A stretch of 64,000 nt of DNA from Halomonas eurihalina (GTDB lineage: Bacteria; Pseudomonadota; Gammaproteobacteria; Pseudomonadales; Halomonadaceae), in contig NZ_VTPU01000007.1 in NCBI RefSeq assembly GCF_008274785.1, positions 124,001 to 188,000 on the forward strand, read 5' to 3'. The position numbers and the translations under genes are program-made. Below the pieces are notes generated by a model. That model was not told the DNA's origin, did no database searches, and saw only the letters and a program-made list of their open reading frames with translations. Of the stretch, positions 26,799-36,027 are shown in pieces. Within the stretch, counting starts at the first letter, position 1; each line of letters begins with the position of its first letter.

Positions 26799-27995
26799 TC
26801 ACTCCGTCGCTTGTCTCTGGCTCAGCATCCCCACCAGCGCCATCAGCGACAGCCCGATGACGTAAGCGCCATAACCGTAGACGGTCGGCTCCAGCCCGAA
26901 ATGTTGAGTGGCGATGCCGGCCACCATGGCGGGCAGGCTGGCGGAGAGATAGCTGACCACGTAGAGCACGGCCATCAGGGAGGCGCGTCCACCATCAGGC
27001 GCCAGCGCCATGATGGCGCGCATGGCCCCCATGAAGCCGCCACCAAAGCCTGGCCCGGCAATGGCAAAGCCTATCAGCAGGGTTAGGGTGCTATGGGTCG
27101 CCACGCCCAGCAGCACGATGCTCACCCCGAGCGGCAACAGGAGGCTGGATAACAGCAGGATGCGGCGCGTCGCCTGACGACGCAGACGCCAGACGCCGAC
27201 GGCCCCCATCATCGAAAGCAGGCTGACCATGGCGCCGCCGATCATGGAGGTATCGATGCCGGAGACCTGCCTGGCCAATAGCGGCCCCAGCGAAAGGCTG
27301 AACCCACCGAGCGACCAAGAGGCGATGCAGGCGGGAATCACGCGTAGGAAGGTAGGCCGCACCGGCGCCGGGATACGGGCCGTCGGCCGCAGTGAGGCCA
27401 GAGCCCCGAAACGTGGCGAGACACTTTCCCGGGTTCCCCGCAGGCCGATCAGTTGCCAGATGAAGATCGCCGTCATCAGGATGAAGCCCAGGCGCATGGG
27501 ATATGGCGCCAGGTCCACCAGCACGCCCGAGCACAGCGCGCCGAGCCCCATGCCGACGAGAGGCGCGACACTCGCCAGGATGGGGCCACGTCGATGATCG
27601 GTATCGATGATGGCGGCACCCAGCGCGCTGGTGGCGATCCCCGTGGCCAACCCCTGAAGCGCGCGAGCCACCAGCAGGATGGTGAGGTCGTGAGCCACCA
27701 GAAAGCAGAGCATGGAGGCAATCTCGATCGCCAGCCCGATGAAAATCACCGGCCGCCGGCCCATATATTCGGAGAGCTTGCCAGTCGTCAGCAGGGCCAA
27801 CAGCAAAGTGAACATGTAGAGAGCGAATGCCAGGGTCAGCATGGGCGTGGAGAAATGCCAGCTGGCCTGGTAGAGCGGATACAGCGGCGTCGGCACGCCG
27901 GAAGCCGCCAGGAAGGCGACCAGCACCAGCGTATAGAAGAGCAGTTGGCGCGACGGGCCGGCGTTCTCCACCGTCGCCTCGAGTGGCAGGGCCAT
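26799..27995 (-). CDS. MFS efflux transporter
   Basis: A 398-residue protein with twelve predicted helices. MFS signatures include TPLYPLYQASW in helix 1, the loop 2-3 motif GKLSEYMGRRPVIF, and RALQGLATGIATSALGAA in helix 4-5. It is divergent from a TetR gene and two copies of the same operator lie in the 87-base gap, so derepression by an exported toxic compound is likely. The substrate is unknown. Confidence 0.9.
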   Translation of the reverse strand: MALPLEATVENAGPSRQLLFYTLVLVAFLAASGVPTPLYPLYQASWHFSTPMLTLAFALYMFTLLLALLTTGKLSEYMGRRPVIFIGLAIEIASMLCFLVAHDLTILLVARALQGLATGIATSALGAAIIDTDHRRGPILASVAPLVGMGLGALCSGVLVDLAPYPMRLGFILMTAIFIWQLIGLRGTRESVSPRFGALASLRPTARIPAPVRPTFLRVIPACIASWSLGGFSLSLGPLLARQVSGIDTSMIGGAMVSLLSMMGAVGVWRLRRQATRRILLLSSLLLPLGVSIVLLGVATHSTLTLLIGFAIAGPGFGGGFMGAMRAIMALAPDGGRASLMAVLYVVSYLSASLPAMVAGIATQHFGLEPTVYGYGAYVIGLSLMALVGMLSQRQATE

Positions 27996-28002
27996 GGACG
28001 TT

Positions 28003-28071
28003 CCTTAAAGCAAAGAATTTGCGATATGCTGGAGACTAGGACCTAAAGACCCTTAAAGCAAATATTTTGCG
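28003..28071. promoter_or_regulatory. Twin operators between the MFS and TetR genes
   Basis: Two 21-base direct repeats (28003-28023 and 28051-28071) share CCTTAAAGCAAA and end in TTTGCG. Each centres on a GCAAA-n3-TTTGC palindrome (28010-28022 and 28058-28070). They start 48 bases apart, one by each start codon, and are the likely TetR binding sites. Confidence 0.75.
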
Positions 28072-28082
28072 TTAGAGGAATT

Positions 28083-28637
28083 ATGGGCGAAAAATCAGCG
28101 GTCAGGCCGGGCGGGCGCAGCGCCCGGGTGCAACGAGCCGTACACGAAGCGGTGCAGGCACTGGACGAGGAAGTGCCACGGGACAAGCTCACCGTCCCGC
28201 AGGTTGCCGAACGAGCGGGCGTGACGCCTTCCACGATCTATCGTCGCTGGGGCAACCTGAAGGAGTTGCTGGCCGACGTGGCCGCCGAGCGGCTCCAGCC
28301 CGATGCCCCCGTAGCGGATACCGGCTCGCTGGAGGGCGATCTGATGGCCTGGGCTGGGGTATACATGGAGGAAATGCGCTCCACTCCTGGTCAACAGATG
28401 CTGGCGGATACCCTGGGCAGCGCCAGCACGGAACAACGCCAGCGTTGCCTGCAGGCCCAGCAGGACCAGCTGCGACTGATCCTGTCCCGCGCCGAGGCCC
28501 GGGGCGAGACGCCCCTGCCCACGGTCGAAGCCTTGCTGGATGGCATCATGGCACCGCTGACCTACCGCCTCTCCTACGCGCCGCAGACGCTCTCCAGGGC
28601 ATGTCTGGAGCGATGGGTCGCCGCCACCCTACGTTGA
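28083..28637 (+). CDS. TetR family repressor
   Basis: A 184-residue protein with an N-terminal helix-turn-helix (LTVPQVAERAGVTPSTIYRRWGNLKELL, about residues 35-65) and an all-helical ligand domain of the TetR C-terminal type. Its start codon is 12 bases from one operator copy. It most likely represses both itself and the divergent MFS exporter gene. The inducer is unknown. Confidence 0.9.
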   Translation: MGEKSAVRPGGRSARVQRAVHEAVQALDEEVPRDKLTVPQVAERAGVTPSTIYRRWGNLKELLADVAAERLQPDAPVADTGSLEGDLMAWAGVYMEEMRSTPGQQMLADTLGSASTEQRQRCLQAQQDQLRLILSRAEARGETPLPTVEALLDGIMAPLTYRLSYAPQTLSRACLERWVAATLR

Positions 28638-28716
28638 GCTCAGGCATCGTTGCATCGCCACGCCCAGGGGCGATCGAAGAAAGCGCGTCTGGCCGTAAAA
28701 GGCATGGGTAGCGGCC

Positions 28717-29742
28717 TCAACCCGCCGTCAGACTCGCGACGGCCTGGCCTAGGTAGTCCTTCATGCGATCATTCATCCAGGTACTGTCCTTCAGTGCCGG
28801 TTCCTGCTCATTGGCCTGCCGGATCTTCTGGTGCGTGGCCGGGTCGTCGCCGGCAAAGCGTTGCAGCAAGGCCAGCCATTCCCGGGCCAGTTGTTGCGCG
28901 GCCAGTTCCTCCGGGCGCGTGCCCTGCTCCAGCAACTGACGCAGCCGGGCCATCAAGGGCGGCCACTCATGCATGCACTGCGGGTAGTTCTCCCGCATGA
29001 CATCGAACTCCGCATCCGAGAGATAGCGTCGATAGAAGGTCAGCTTGTACTCGGCGAATGCCTGCATCACGAAATCCGACACCCTCTTGGGAATTCCCAG
29101 TTGCTCCTGGGCGTCAGGCTCGTTGGCATGCATGGTATTCAGCTTTTCGAGCAGGGCCGGGTCGCCGGCGGTATCACGCTCGAGTTTCTCCATCCAGCGC
29201 ATCGCCAGGTCCCGCGCCTCGGGTGATGCGGGAGAGGTGCCCTGCTGCTGCAGCGTTTCGGCTTCCTTGACCAGGTCTTGCCATTCCGCCCAGCGTGCGT
29301 TGTCGGCCTGGTAGAGCGGCAATCGGTCGAGCTCCTCCGGGGAAAAGTAGCGGTCGTACATCGTCATCAACTCCAGTGTTTTCAGCCAGTCGTCCATTGC
29401 CGGTTCCTCGCCGTTCACGACCTGGCGATGCAGATTCGCCAGACGATCACGCAACTGATTCTTCTGCGCGATCTGTCGTTCCAGCAGGCGTATCTGTCGT
29501 TCGATGACGGTCGACAGCGGTGGAGACGGCTGGTCGAGCAAGGTGCCGATCTCGGCCAGCGACATGCCCAGGGAACGCAGCGCCTGTATGCGATGCAGGC
29601 GCGCGACATCCTGGCGTCGATAGAGCCGATAACCGGCGTCGGAACGCGTGGAGGGCTTGAGCAGGCCGATGTCGTCGTAATGGTGCAACGTCCGGACGGT
29701 CAGCCCGGTGCGTTTGGCCAGTTCACCGACACGTAACAGCAT
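28717..29742 (-). CDS. MerR family regulator with TipAS domain
   Basis: A 341-residue protein: MerR winged helix at residues 1-70 (LRVGELAKRTGLTVRTLHHYDDIGLL), coiled coil at about 75-120, then a long helical antibiotic-binding region resembling TipAS (YFSPEEL, then RDLAMRWMEKLERDT). A similar segment recurs in the C-terminal part (QLAREWLALLQRFAGDD), so two TipAS-like units may be present. TipAS proteins bind thiopeptide or other antimicrobials. A canonical MerR promoter with a perfect palindrome precedes the gene (29774-29804), so it is autoregulated. Confidence 0.9.
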   Translation of the reverse strand: MLLRVGELAKRTGLTVRTLHHYDDIGLLKPSTRSDAGYRLYRRQDVARLHRIQALRSLGMSLAEIGTLLDQPSPPLSTVIERQIRLLERQIAQKNQLRDRLANLHRQVVNGEEPAMDDWLKTLELMTMYDRYFSPEELDRLPLYQADNARWAEWQDLVKEAETLQQQGTSPASPEARDLAMRWMEKLERDTAGDPALLEKLNTMHANEPDAQEQLGIPKRVSDFVMQAFAEYKLTFYRRYLSDAEFDVMRENYPQCMHEWPPLMARLRQLLEQGTRPEELAAQQLAREWLALLQRFAGDDPATHQKIRQANEQEPALKDSTWMNDRMKDYLGQAVASLTAG

Positions 29743-29773
29743 GCTTTATCTCCTCTCCTCCACGCGTGGCTGA

Positions 29774-29804
29774 AGTCTGGCGCCTCACGTCGCGTGAGGG
29801 TCAA
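29774..29804 (-). promoter_or_regulatory. MerR-type promoter with 19-bp spacer
   Basis: Read on the minus strand, TTGACC (29804-29799) and CAGACT (29779-29774) are 19 bp apart. The palindrome CCTCACG-TCG-CGTGAGG spans 29783-29799. It faces the TipAS-type MerR gene starting at 29742. Confidence 0.75.
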
Positions 29805-29837
29805 ATGCCCCGTAATAAAATCTCGCAACACGCATAC

Positions 29838-30608
29838 TCAGGTCCTGTTGATGGACAATCCGCCGTCTACGAGCATCGCGCTGCCACTCACGAAACTCGA
29901 GGCCTCGGAGGCCAGGAATAGCACGGCCCTGGCAATTTCCTCGGGGTTGGCGATCCGCTTGAGGGCATGCAGCCCTTCGACGAAGTCCCGCACTTCCTGC
30001 GTCGCATCCGGTGCGTTCACCATGTTGGCAGGCGTATCCGCGCCGCCCGGGAGGATGGCGTTGACCCGCAGACCCTGCGCGCCGTGCTCGACGGCCAGCG
30101 TTTTGGCCAGTCCGATGAGGCCGGCCTTGCTCGCCGCATAGGCCGACATCCCGGGTATGCTGGCCGTGTAGCCGACGAAGCTCGAGGTGAAGATCAGCGA
30201 GCCACCGCCTCGCTCGAGCAGCGCCGGCACCTGGTGTCTGGCGCCCAGAAAAGCCCCGGTGAGGTTCGTTTCGAGCACCTGGCTCCAGTCGTCGCGCGTC
30301 AGCTCGGAGGTGGGGGCCATTCGTCCGATCGTGCCAGCATTGTTGAAGGCAATGTCGAGGCCGCCGAATCGGCCGATGGCCGCATTGACCAGCGCCTTGG
30401 CGTACGCTTCTTCCCGGACGTCACCCACCACGGCAATGGCGTCACCGCCCAGTGCCCTGATGTTCTCCACGACCCCATCGAGTTCTGACTGACGCCGCGC
30501 GCCAAGAACGACCTTCGCCCCTTCACTGGCGAACAGCAACGCCGTGGCACGACCGATACCGGAACTGGCTCCCGTGACGATGGCGACCTTTTGCCGGAGT
30601 GTCTGCAT
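29838..30608 (-). CDS. SDR family oxidoreductase
   Basis: A 256-residue classical SDR. The ATG at 30608 has an AAAAGGGG site 6-8 bases upstream, so the longer frame to 30665 is not used. Cofactor motif TGASSGIG is at residues 12-19, NNAG at 89-92, catalytic S142/S143, Y157 and K161 (YAASK), and the C-terminus DGGLSINRT is typical. It resembles glucose 1-dehydrogenase or 3-oxoacyl-ACP-reductase-like enzymes. The substrate cannot be assigned. Confidence 0.9.
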   Translation of the reverse strand: MQTLRQKVAIVTGASSGIGRATALLFASEGAKVVLGARRQSELDGVVENIRALGGDAIAVVGDVREEAYAKALVNAAIGRFGGLDIAFNNAGTIGRMAPTSELTRDDWSQVLETNLTGAFLGARHQVPALLERGGGSLIFTSSFVGYTASIPGMSAYAASKAGLIGLAKTLAVEHGAQGLRVNAILPGGADTPANMVNAPDATQEVRDFVEGLHALKRIANPEEIARAVLFLASEASSFVSGSAMLVDGGLSINRT

Positions 30609-30876
30609 GATTTTCCCCTTTTTAGATGGATGAGGAACCGGTGATGCGAAGCACTCGCCATACACCTTGCGCCTCCCATGCCAACTCTCGTGGAGAGAGA
30701 AGGTTCGGGCACTCCGTTTCTTGTGCTCGAATCGGGATCGGGGGCTTCACGCACGACGCTCGCTCGACGCCCCGTTGGAGTGGGCGCCGAGCTAAGCGAC
30801 TGGTTCGTGAATTACGAGGAAGGAGACGTCGTCCCAACCGAGTGTTGGGTCGCTGGCCATGGAGAGGATTGGCGAC
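30609..30876. other. Intergenic region between the nitroreductase and SDR genes
   Basis: Both flanking genes are on the minus strand. A plus-strand frame crosses here (from 30678) but runs into the nfsA-like gene antisense and has no family features. I see no convincing gene or terminator. Confidence 0.4.
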
Positions 30877-31614
30877 TCACTTCATCTCGAAGCCACGTTC
30901 GACCAGGAAGTCGCGCATGTGCGGACGCAGCTTGGTCTCGAACAGCGGCGTCAGGTTGTGGGACCAGTCGGAATCCTTGCGTCCAACACTACGCTGGCTG
31001 TAATAGCGCCGCATGGATTCATCGAAGGCGGCAACCTCTTCCGTATCATCGGTGTAGACGTCTTCCTTGAGGATCGCCTCCACTGGCAGGCGTGGTTTGA
31101 CCTCCGGGAAATTCTCCTTATTCGGGTAGCCCAGGCACATGCCGAACACCGGATACACGTGCTTCGGCAGCCGCAGCAGGTCACTGATGGCTTCCGGATT
31201 GTTGCGGATACCGCCAATGTAGCAGATTCCCAGGCCCTCGGACTCGGCGGCAAGCGCCACGTTCTGCGCCATCAGCGCCGTATCGACGCTGGCCACCAGC
31301 AACTGCTCGGTCGTCCCTCGCGTGACAGCGGCACCGGTACGCTCGGATGCCTCGGTAGGCCGCTTCATGTCGGCACAGAACATCAGGAAGTCGGAGCAAC
31401 TGACGATATAGTCCTGACCACCGGCCAGCTCGGCGATCCGCTCGCGATTGCTCGAGTTCTTTACGTGGATGACGCTGTAGGCCTGCACATGGCTGGACGT
31501 GGCAGCTGCCTGGCCGGCACGGATCAGCTCGAGCAGCGTCTCGCGGGGAATCCGCTGCTCGGTGAACTGGCGGATCGAACGGTGGGACTTCATCAGCTCG
31601 ATGGTAGGGTTCAT
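30877..31614 (-). CDS. nfsA: Oxygen-insensitive NADPH nitroreductase (NfsA type)
   Basis: A 245-residue flavin enzyme. Features are the N-terminal HRSIRQFTEQRIP, SSHVQAYSVIHV, LLVASVDTALMAQN, ESEGLGICYIGGIRNNP and FGMCLGYP, which follow the NfsA/FRP order. NfsA enzymes reduce nitro compounds and quinones by two electrons with FMN and NADPH. The start at 31614 faces a 420-base region and is divergent from ompW. Confidence 0.87.
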   Translation of the reverse strand: MNPTIELMKSHRSIRQFTEQRIPRETLLELIRAGQAAATSSHVQAYSVIHVKNSSNRERIAELAGGQDYIVSCSDFLMFCADMKRPTEASERTGAAVTRGTTEQLLVASVDTALMAQNVALAAESEGLGICYIGGIRNNPEAISDLLRLPKHVYPVFGMCLGYPNKENFPEVKPRLPVEAILKEDVYTDDTEEVAAFDESMRRYYSQRSVGRKDSDWSHNLTPLFETKLRPHMRDFLVERGFEMK

Positions 31615-32034
31615 GCGGCCTCTCAGGATACAGAATCGGGTGGAACGAGCCCACCAAGATACTTAACCGGCTTACGTTCTTCCATCCCGACACCCCATCG
31701 CCAGCCCATCACCCCGCTTTCCACCTCCCCCATCGTGGTTTTCCGTATCCGGCTCCCTGCCTACTTCACAGCCCACCAACGATGTCACTGGCACACCAAA
31801 GGCCACCATCTTCGAAGTCATTAATAATGAAAAAGTGTAAACAAAAAGTGGCTAAAAAAGACAGTTAATAAAAACATTTCTCACTCCACATAAGGGATGC
31901 GACAACCTGCCTCAGGACAGAGGAACCGGCAAAGAATAAAGTCATGAATATCGGTATTGGCCAGGCCAAAATCTTGCCTTTATGGATTTTATTCAGGGAA
32001 CTCAAGTCACCACATCGTCTAGGGAGCAAGGCTC
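31615..32034. promoter_or_regulatory. Divergent promoter region of nfsA-like gene and ompW
   Basis: There is no gene here. The centre (about 31820-31890) is AT-rich compared with the flanks and probably holds the promoters. I found no clear palindrome that would name a regulator. A GGGAGCAAG ribosome site precedes ompW. Confidence 0.4.
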
Positions 32035-32670
32035 ATGAAAAACGTCACTGCATTGTCTGCAGTCTTTCTGGCCCTGGCCAGCGGGATATACGCTTCTTCG
32101 GCAATGGCATCTTATGGGAAGGGTGATATCTATACGCGGGTCGGTATCGTCAAGGTCGACCCCAAGAGCGACAACGGAAATTTCAACGCCATCGGCGTCA
32201 GCAGCGTTGATGTCGACCAGGACAAGGGATTTGGCTTCACGCTTGGCTACCGTTTCATGGATAAATTGGGCGTAGAGCTGCTGGCCGCCGAGCCCTTTGA
32301 ACATGACATCGCGCTGGATGGTGTGAATTCCGCCTCGACCAAGCATCTACCGCCCACACTGACCTTGCAGTACTACCCCTTCGGGGGCACGGATGCATCG
32401 GTTCAGCCCTATGCTGGCGTGGGGGTCAACTACACCCGCTTTTCAGATGAAAAGGTCGACGGTGGAAGCCTGGAACTGGACGACTCCTGGGGCGTAGCCG
32501 CTCAACTGGGCGTCGACCTCCTGCTTGACGATCACTGGGCACTGAATGCTGCCGCCTGGTACATGGATATCGGTACGGATGCTACAGCCACCATCGGCGG
32601 CTCAAGTTACGACACCACGGTCGATATCGATCCCTTGGTGATCATGGGCGGCATCAGCTACCGCTTCTGA
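32035..32670 (+). CDS. ompW: OmpW family outer membrane protein
   Basis: A 211-residue protein with a signal peptide cleaved after about AMA (residue 25), followed by the OmpW eight-stranded barrel. Features are YTRVGIVKVDPKSD, GFGFTLGYRFMDKLGVELLAAEPF, KHLPPTLTLQYYPF, YAGVGVNYTRFSDE and the terminal MGGISYRF with its aromatic last residue. OmpW forms a narrow hydrophobic channel for small compounds. A strong intrinsic terminator follows at 32701-32725, so it is monocistronic. Confidence 0.93.
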   Translation: MKNVTALSAVFLALASGIYASSAMASYGKGDIYTRVGIVKVDPKSDNGNFNAIGVSSVDVDQDKGFGFTLGYRFMDKLGVELLAAEPFEHDIALDGVNSASTKHLPPTLTLQYYPFGGTDASVQPYAGVGVNYTRFSDEKVDGGSLELDDSWGVAAQLGVDLLLDDHWALNAAAWYMDIGTDATATIGGSSYDTTVDIDPLVIMGGISYRF

Positions 32671-32700
32671 GCATAAATCCAGGAATCGAAGCGTCAAAAA

Positions 32701-32725
32701 AACCGAGCCTAATGGCTCGGTTTTT
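32701..32725. terminator. Intrinsic terminator, bidirectional
   Basis: AACCGAGCC (32701-32709), loop TAAT, GGCTCGGTT (32714-32722) followed by T residues; an A tract precedes on the other side. It serves ompW and can also serve the convergent amidohydrolase gene ending at 32751. Confidence 0.9.
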
Positions 32726-32750
32726 GATGCTCGCTGCATAAAACGATGAT

Positions 32751-33965
32751 TTACCAAGCTATCTGACACCCTTCCTTGAAGACTGCCTTGAGTGTCTTCT
32801 CCGGATACTCGAGCACGCCGAGGTCTTCATCGGGCTGTCCTTCCCAGAGCGCGAGGTCAGCAAGTGCGCCGGGGCGGATCACACCAATCTCCCCTTCACG
32901 ATCAAGCAAGCGAGCATTGATTGATGTAGCCTGCTTGAGTACTTCGACAGGTGAAAAGATTTCCCCGCGCAGCATGAATTCCCGCATCTGGTAACGCTGC
33001 ATATCGCCGAGCAGGTCACTGCCCAAACCTACCTGAACGCCGCTATCGCGGAGAAGTTCCAGAGCATCCAGCCCCTGCTGGCGAACGTCCTCCACCTTTG
33101 CGCAACTAACCGCGGGCAACCCCATTTCCTTTCCATACTTGGCCAGCGCTTCGTACGTACTGACGGTAGGGACAATGAACGCTTCGCGTTGCGCGGCCAG
33201 TTCGCAAGCGGATTTGTCGATGAGATTAGCATGCTCTATCGAGCGCACCCCATATTCCAGGCAACGAGAGATAGCTTCAGGAATATAGGCATGCGCCAGG
33301 CAATACTTGCCCCATGCCTTGGCTTCCCAGACGATCGCCCGGATCTCGTCTTCTGTGTATTGCAACACATCAATTGGATCGGAGGGCGAGGCAACCCCGC
33401 CGCCAGCCATGATCTTGATGTGGTTGGCCCCCTTGCGCAGCTCATCCCGAGCGGCGTGCTGCACATTTTCCACGCCATCGGCGATTCGGGAAATACTCGT
33501 TGACGCCCCGCAACCGCAGAGGCACCCACCCTCGAATGGTGTCCAGTCGCCATGTCCTCCGGTCTGGCTCAAGGCCTTGCCGCAGTAAAATAGCCGAGGA
33601 CCGTCGATCAGCCCTTCTTCAACGGCCTGGGCAAGCCCGTAATCGGCCCCGGCGGCATCCCTGACGCTGGTGAAGCCCCGCCTTAACATGGCGCGCAGGG
33701 AGTGATGGGCAAACTGTGCGACATAGGAAGGCGCCATCAAGTCGACCTGCTTGAGACTCGCCGATGCCGCAAGTACGTGCACGTGCGCGTCGATCAACCC
33801 GGGGGTCAGCGTGGCACCGGCAGCGTCGATCACCTCAGCGTGGGCCGACATCTCGACACCATCGACGATGTGACTGATGCGGCCATCTTCGATCACAACG
33901 CTCTGGTCGTCCTTGACGGTCTCGCTGAGACCATCGAAAAGGCGGCAATTCTTGATGATCAGCAT
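32751..33965 (-). CDS. Amidohydrolase family protein (imidazolonepropionase-like)
   Basis: A 404-residue metal-dependent hydrolase. It has the N-terminal small domain, the metal site GLIDAHVHV, the lysine segment HIKIMAGGG, AHAY, SIEHANL and the catalytic Asp in GSDLL, then the C-terminal ARLLDREGEIGVIRPGALADL. Related enzymes hydrolyse dipeptides such as Xaa-Arg or Xaa-Pro, or cyclic amides. A Cys-rich loop (GGCLCGCGAS) after the first metal motif is unusual. The gene is 16 bases downstream of a sodium symporter on the same strand, so imported substrate is probably cleaved by this enzyme. Confidence 0.88.
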   Translation of the reverse strand: MLIIKNCRLFDGLSETVKDDQSVVIEDGRISHIVDGVEMSAHAEVIDAAGATLTPGLIDAHVHVLAASASLKQVDLMAPSYVAQFAHHSLRAMLRRGFTSVRDAAGADYGLAQAVEEGLIDGPRLFYCGKALSQTGGHGDWTPFEGGCLCGCGASTSISRIADGVENVQHAARDELRKGANHIKIMAGGGVASPSDPIDVLQYTEDEIRAIVWEAKAWGKYCLAHAYIPEAISRCLEYGVRSIEHANLIDKSACELAAQREAFIVPTVSTYEALAKYGKEMGLPAVSCAKVEDVRQQGLDALELLRDSGVQVGLGSDLLGDMQRYQMREFMLRGEIFSPVEVLKQATSINARLLDREGEIGVIRPGALADLALWEGQPDEDLGVLEYPEKTLKAVFKEGCQIAW

Positions 33966-33981
33966 TCAGAACTCCTTATCC

Positions 33982-35370
33982 TTATGTGGTTTGCGTGTGG
34001 CTCGATGCAGGTTGTGTCAGCAGGCTGACAATAACGAGCGCGAACGTGGCCAATGGCATGGCGACCAGGACGCTGTTCCACTCGAGCGGTTTGCCTAACC
34101 CAATTTCCCAGATCAGCGTGACCGCACCTCCGGTGAGCATGCCGGCCAGCCCTCCCGCAGACGTGGCGCGCTTCCAGAGCAAGGCGGCGAGCAAGGCCGG
34201 GGTGATAGCAGCCCCGTACATGCCGTACGAGTACATCTGGATGGCCAGAACACTGGGGAAAAATGCACCCAGGACATAAGCGACAATCCCCAGTGCCGTA
34301 ACACTGATTCGGTTGAAGACCAGCCGTTTCGCCGCCGGGATAGAAACCTTGAACAGGCCGGTAATGATGTCCTGGGTCAGGTTGGCCGAGGACGAGAGCA
34401 AGTAGGAATTACCCGTCGTCAGGATGAGGGCCACGACCGAAGATAGCAGCAGTGCTCCCAACACGGTCGGCAATCCTTGCTGGGCCATGACCAGCATGGC
34501 GGTATCTGGATTGATATCGGGAAACAGCACGCGCGTACTACTGACCAGCAGCACGATCAGCACGATGCTGATAAACCCTGTGACCATGAATCCCATTGCC
34601 GAGCGGCGAGCCGTGCCAGAGTCCTTAGCTGCGGCAAAACGCTGGAAGAGGTTCTGATCACCAAGCAGCAGGAGAAACAAGGGAAGGAAATAGCTGATCG
34701 CCTGCCATGCGCTGAGTCCTCCGGTCAGGGTACGCTGCTCGCTGGGCAAGGCTGCCAGCATGCCCGACACTCCACCAAGTTCACTCAAGACAATCGGTAC
34801 CCCGATCAGCATGCTGACAAAAATGATGATCGCGCTGATGAAGTCTGTGTAGGCAACCGACACCAGCCCACCCAGCATAGCAAGCAGGGTGATGATTCCC
34901 GCCGATATCAATGTGCCCTGCCAGGTCGGCAGGCCGAAGGCAATGTTGAGCGCATAGCCACCACCCAGAAACTGGTAGGAAACGATACCGATATAAGCCA
35001 ACAATATGATCAATGAAGCGACCGTACGCGCCAAGCTCCCGTACCGACTCTCGACCAACTCGGGAATAGTCGTCGCCTCGGAGTCCCGGATACGCCTGGC
35101 CAGAAACCAGTACATGATGAATGCCCCGATGGGCGTGCCGGCGAAAAAGAAAATCGCGGCTCCCGGGCCGTTCTGAAAGACGAAGCTGGCACCGCCAATT
35201 ACCGATCCAGAACCAACAAAGGTGGCCAGTAATGTCCCCGTCACGACAAAGAAAGGTAGAGAACGCCCTGCAACGAGGAAGTCGGTATCATTACGAACTT
35301 TGCGTTTCGAGAAGTAGATTCCTGCCAGAACCATCAAAATTAGATAAGCAATCAACATAGTGGCATGCAT
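33982..35370 (-). CDS. Sodium:solute symporter family transporter
   Basis: A 462-residue inner-membrane protein with about twelve or thirteen helices. SSS features include DTDFLVAGRSLPFF, TLLATFVGSGSVIGGASF and the region VESRYGSLARTVAS. It shares a likely operon with the amidohydrolase gene and lies 72 bases downstream of a TetR regulator. The substrate may be an amino acid derivative, dipeptide or cyclic amide; sodium coupling fits a halophile. Confidence 0.88.
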   Translation of the reverse strand: MHATMLIAYLILMVLAGIYFSKRKVRNDTDFLVAGRSLPFFVVTGTLLATFVGSGSVIGGASFVFQNGPGAAIFFFAGTPIGAFIMYWFLARRIRDSEATTIPELVESRYGSLARTVASLIILLAYIGIVSYQFLGGGYALNIAFGLPTWQGTLISAGIITLLAMLGGLVSVAYTDFISAIIIFVSMLIGVPIVLSELGGVSGMLAALPSEQRTLTGGLSAWQAISYFLPLFLLLLGDQNLFQRFAAAKDSGTARRSAMGFMVTGFISIVLIVLLVSSTRVLFPDINPDTAMLVMAQQGLPTVLGALLLSSVVALILTTGNSYLLSSSANLTQDIITGLFKVSIPAAKRLVFNRISVTALGIVAYVLGAFFPSVLAIQMYSYGMYGAAITPALLAALLWKRATSAGGLAGMLTGGAVTLIWEIGLGKPLEWNSVLVAMPLATFALVIVSLLTQPASSHTQTT

Positions 35371-35442
35371 GGTTTTGATTCCCGTCTTAGATTGTTGTCG
35401 GTAGGAAATTTCGAACTGAAAAGCGATGGCTCACTATCGCTT

Positions 35443-36027
35443 TCAGGAAGCGACTTGCTGTCGCAACATGGCCTTCCAGGCTCTCAGTAACTCATTGAAG
35501 TATTCGGAATCTTCACGAAATACGCTCTGAGTCCCCATACCACGAAGCAGGTTCATGGAAAGGTTCATCAAATGACTGGCCCTCTCGGGTGAGAGGTGGG
35601 GGAAAAGCTGTTGCCAGATATCATCGATGCGTGAGTGGAAGTGTCGAACCTGGGGAGTCAAGAGGTCCTTGAAGCCCGGCTCGTGACGCGCCTTCAGGGC
35701 GATTTCAAGCGTAACCATATATAACTGCCCACTCATGTGCTGCCACATGAGATCGAGAAAGCCATCCAGCGTCAGATGGTCATCGTGAAACTCTTCGACA
35801 CCGCGAGCGAGTGCATCGACGAATTCATCCAGGACCTTCTCGATGGCATGCACCAACAGGTCGTCCTTGTTGGAAAAGTGGTGCGTCAATGCCCCTTTCG
35901 ATACACCGGCCTCACTGGCGACGCGATCCAGCCGAAAACTATGGAACCCATCGCGTTCCAGGCAGGTCAGCGCGGCATTCAGTAGCTTACAGCGTGTTTC
36001 CCAGCTTTTACGTTGCTGCCACTTCAT
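35443..36027 (-). CDS. TetR family regulator
   Basis: A 194-residue TetR protein with helix-turn-helix FRLDRVASEAGVSKGALTHHFSNKDDLL at about residues 30-60. Its C-terminal domain resembles the BetI/TetR_C_6 type. It is the first gene of a unit with the symporter and amidohydrolase genes. A perfect inverted repeat lies 67 bases upstream (36094-36111). It probably represses the whole unit. Confidence 0.88.
   Translation of the reverse strand: MKWQQRKSWETRCKLLNAALTCLERDGFHSFRLDRVASEAGVSKGALTHHFSNKDDLLVHAIEKVLDEFVDALARGVEEFHDDHLTLDGFLDLMWQHMSGQLYMVTLEIALKARHEPGFKDLLTPQVRHFHSRIDDIWQQLFPHLSPERASHLMNLSMNLLRGMGTQSVFREDSEYFNELLRAWKAMLRQQVAS

Noticed and set aside
30678..31070. Plus-strand ORF beginning MPTLVEREGSG
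   Set aside because: It overlaps the nitroreductase gene antisense and has neither a ribosome site nor recognisable domain.
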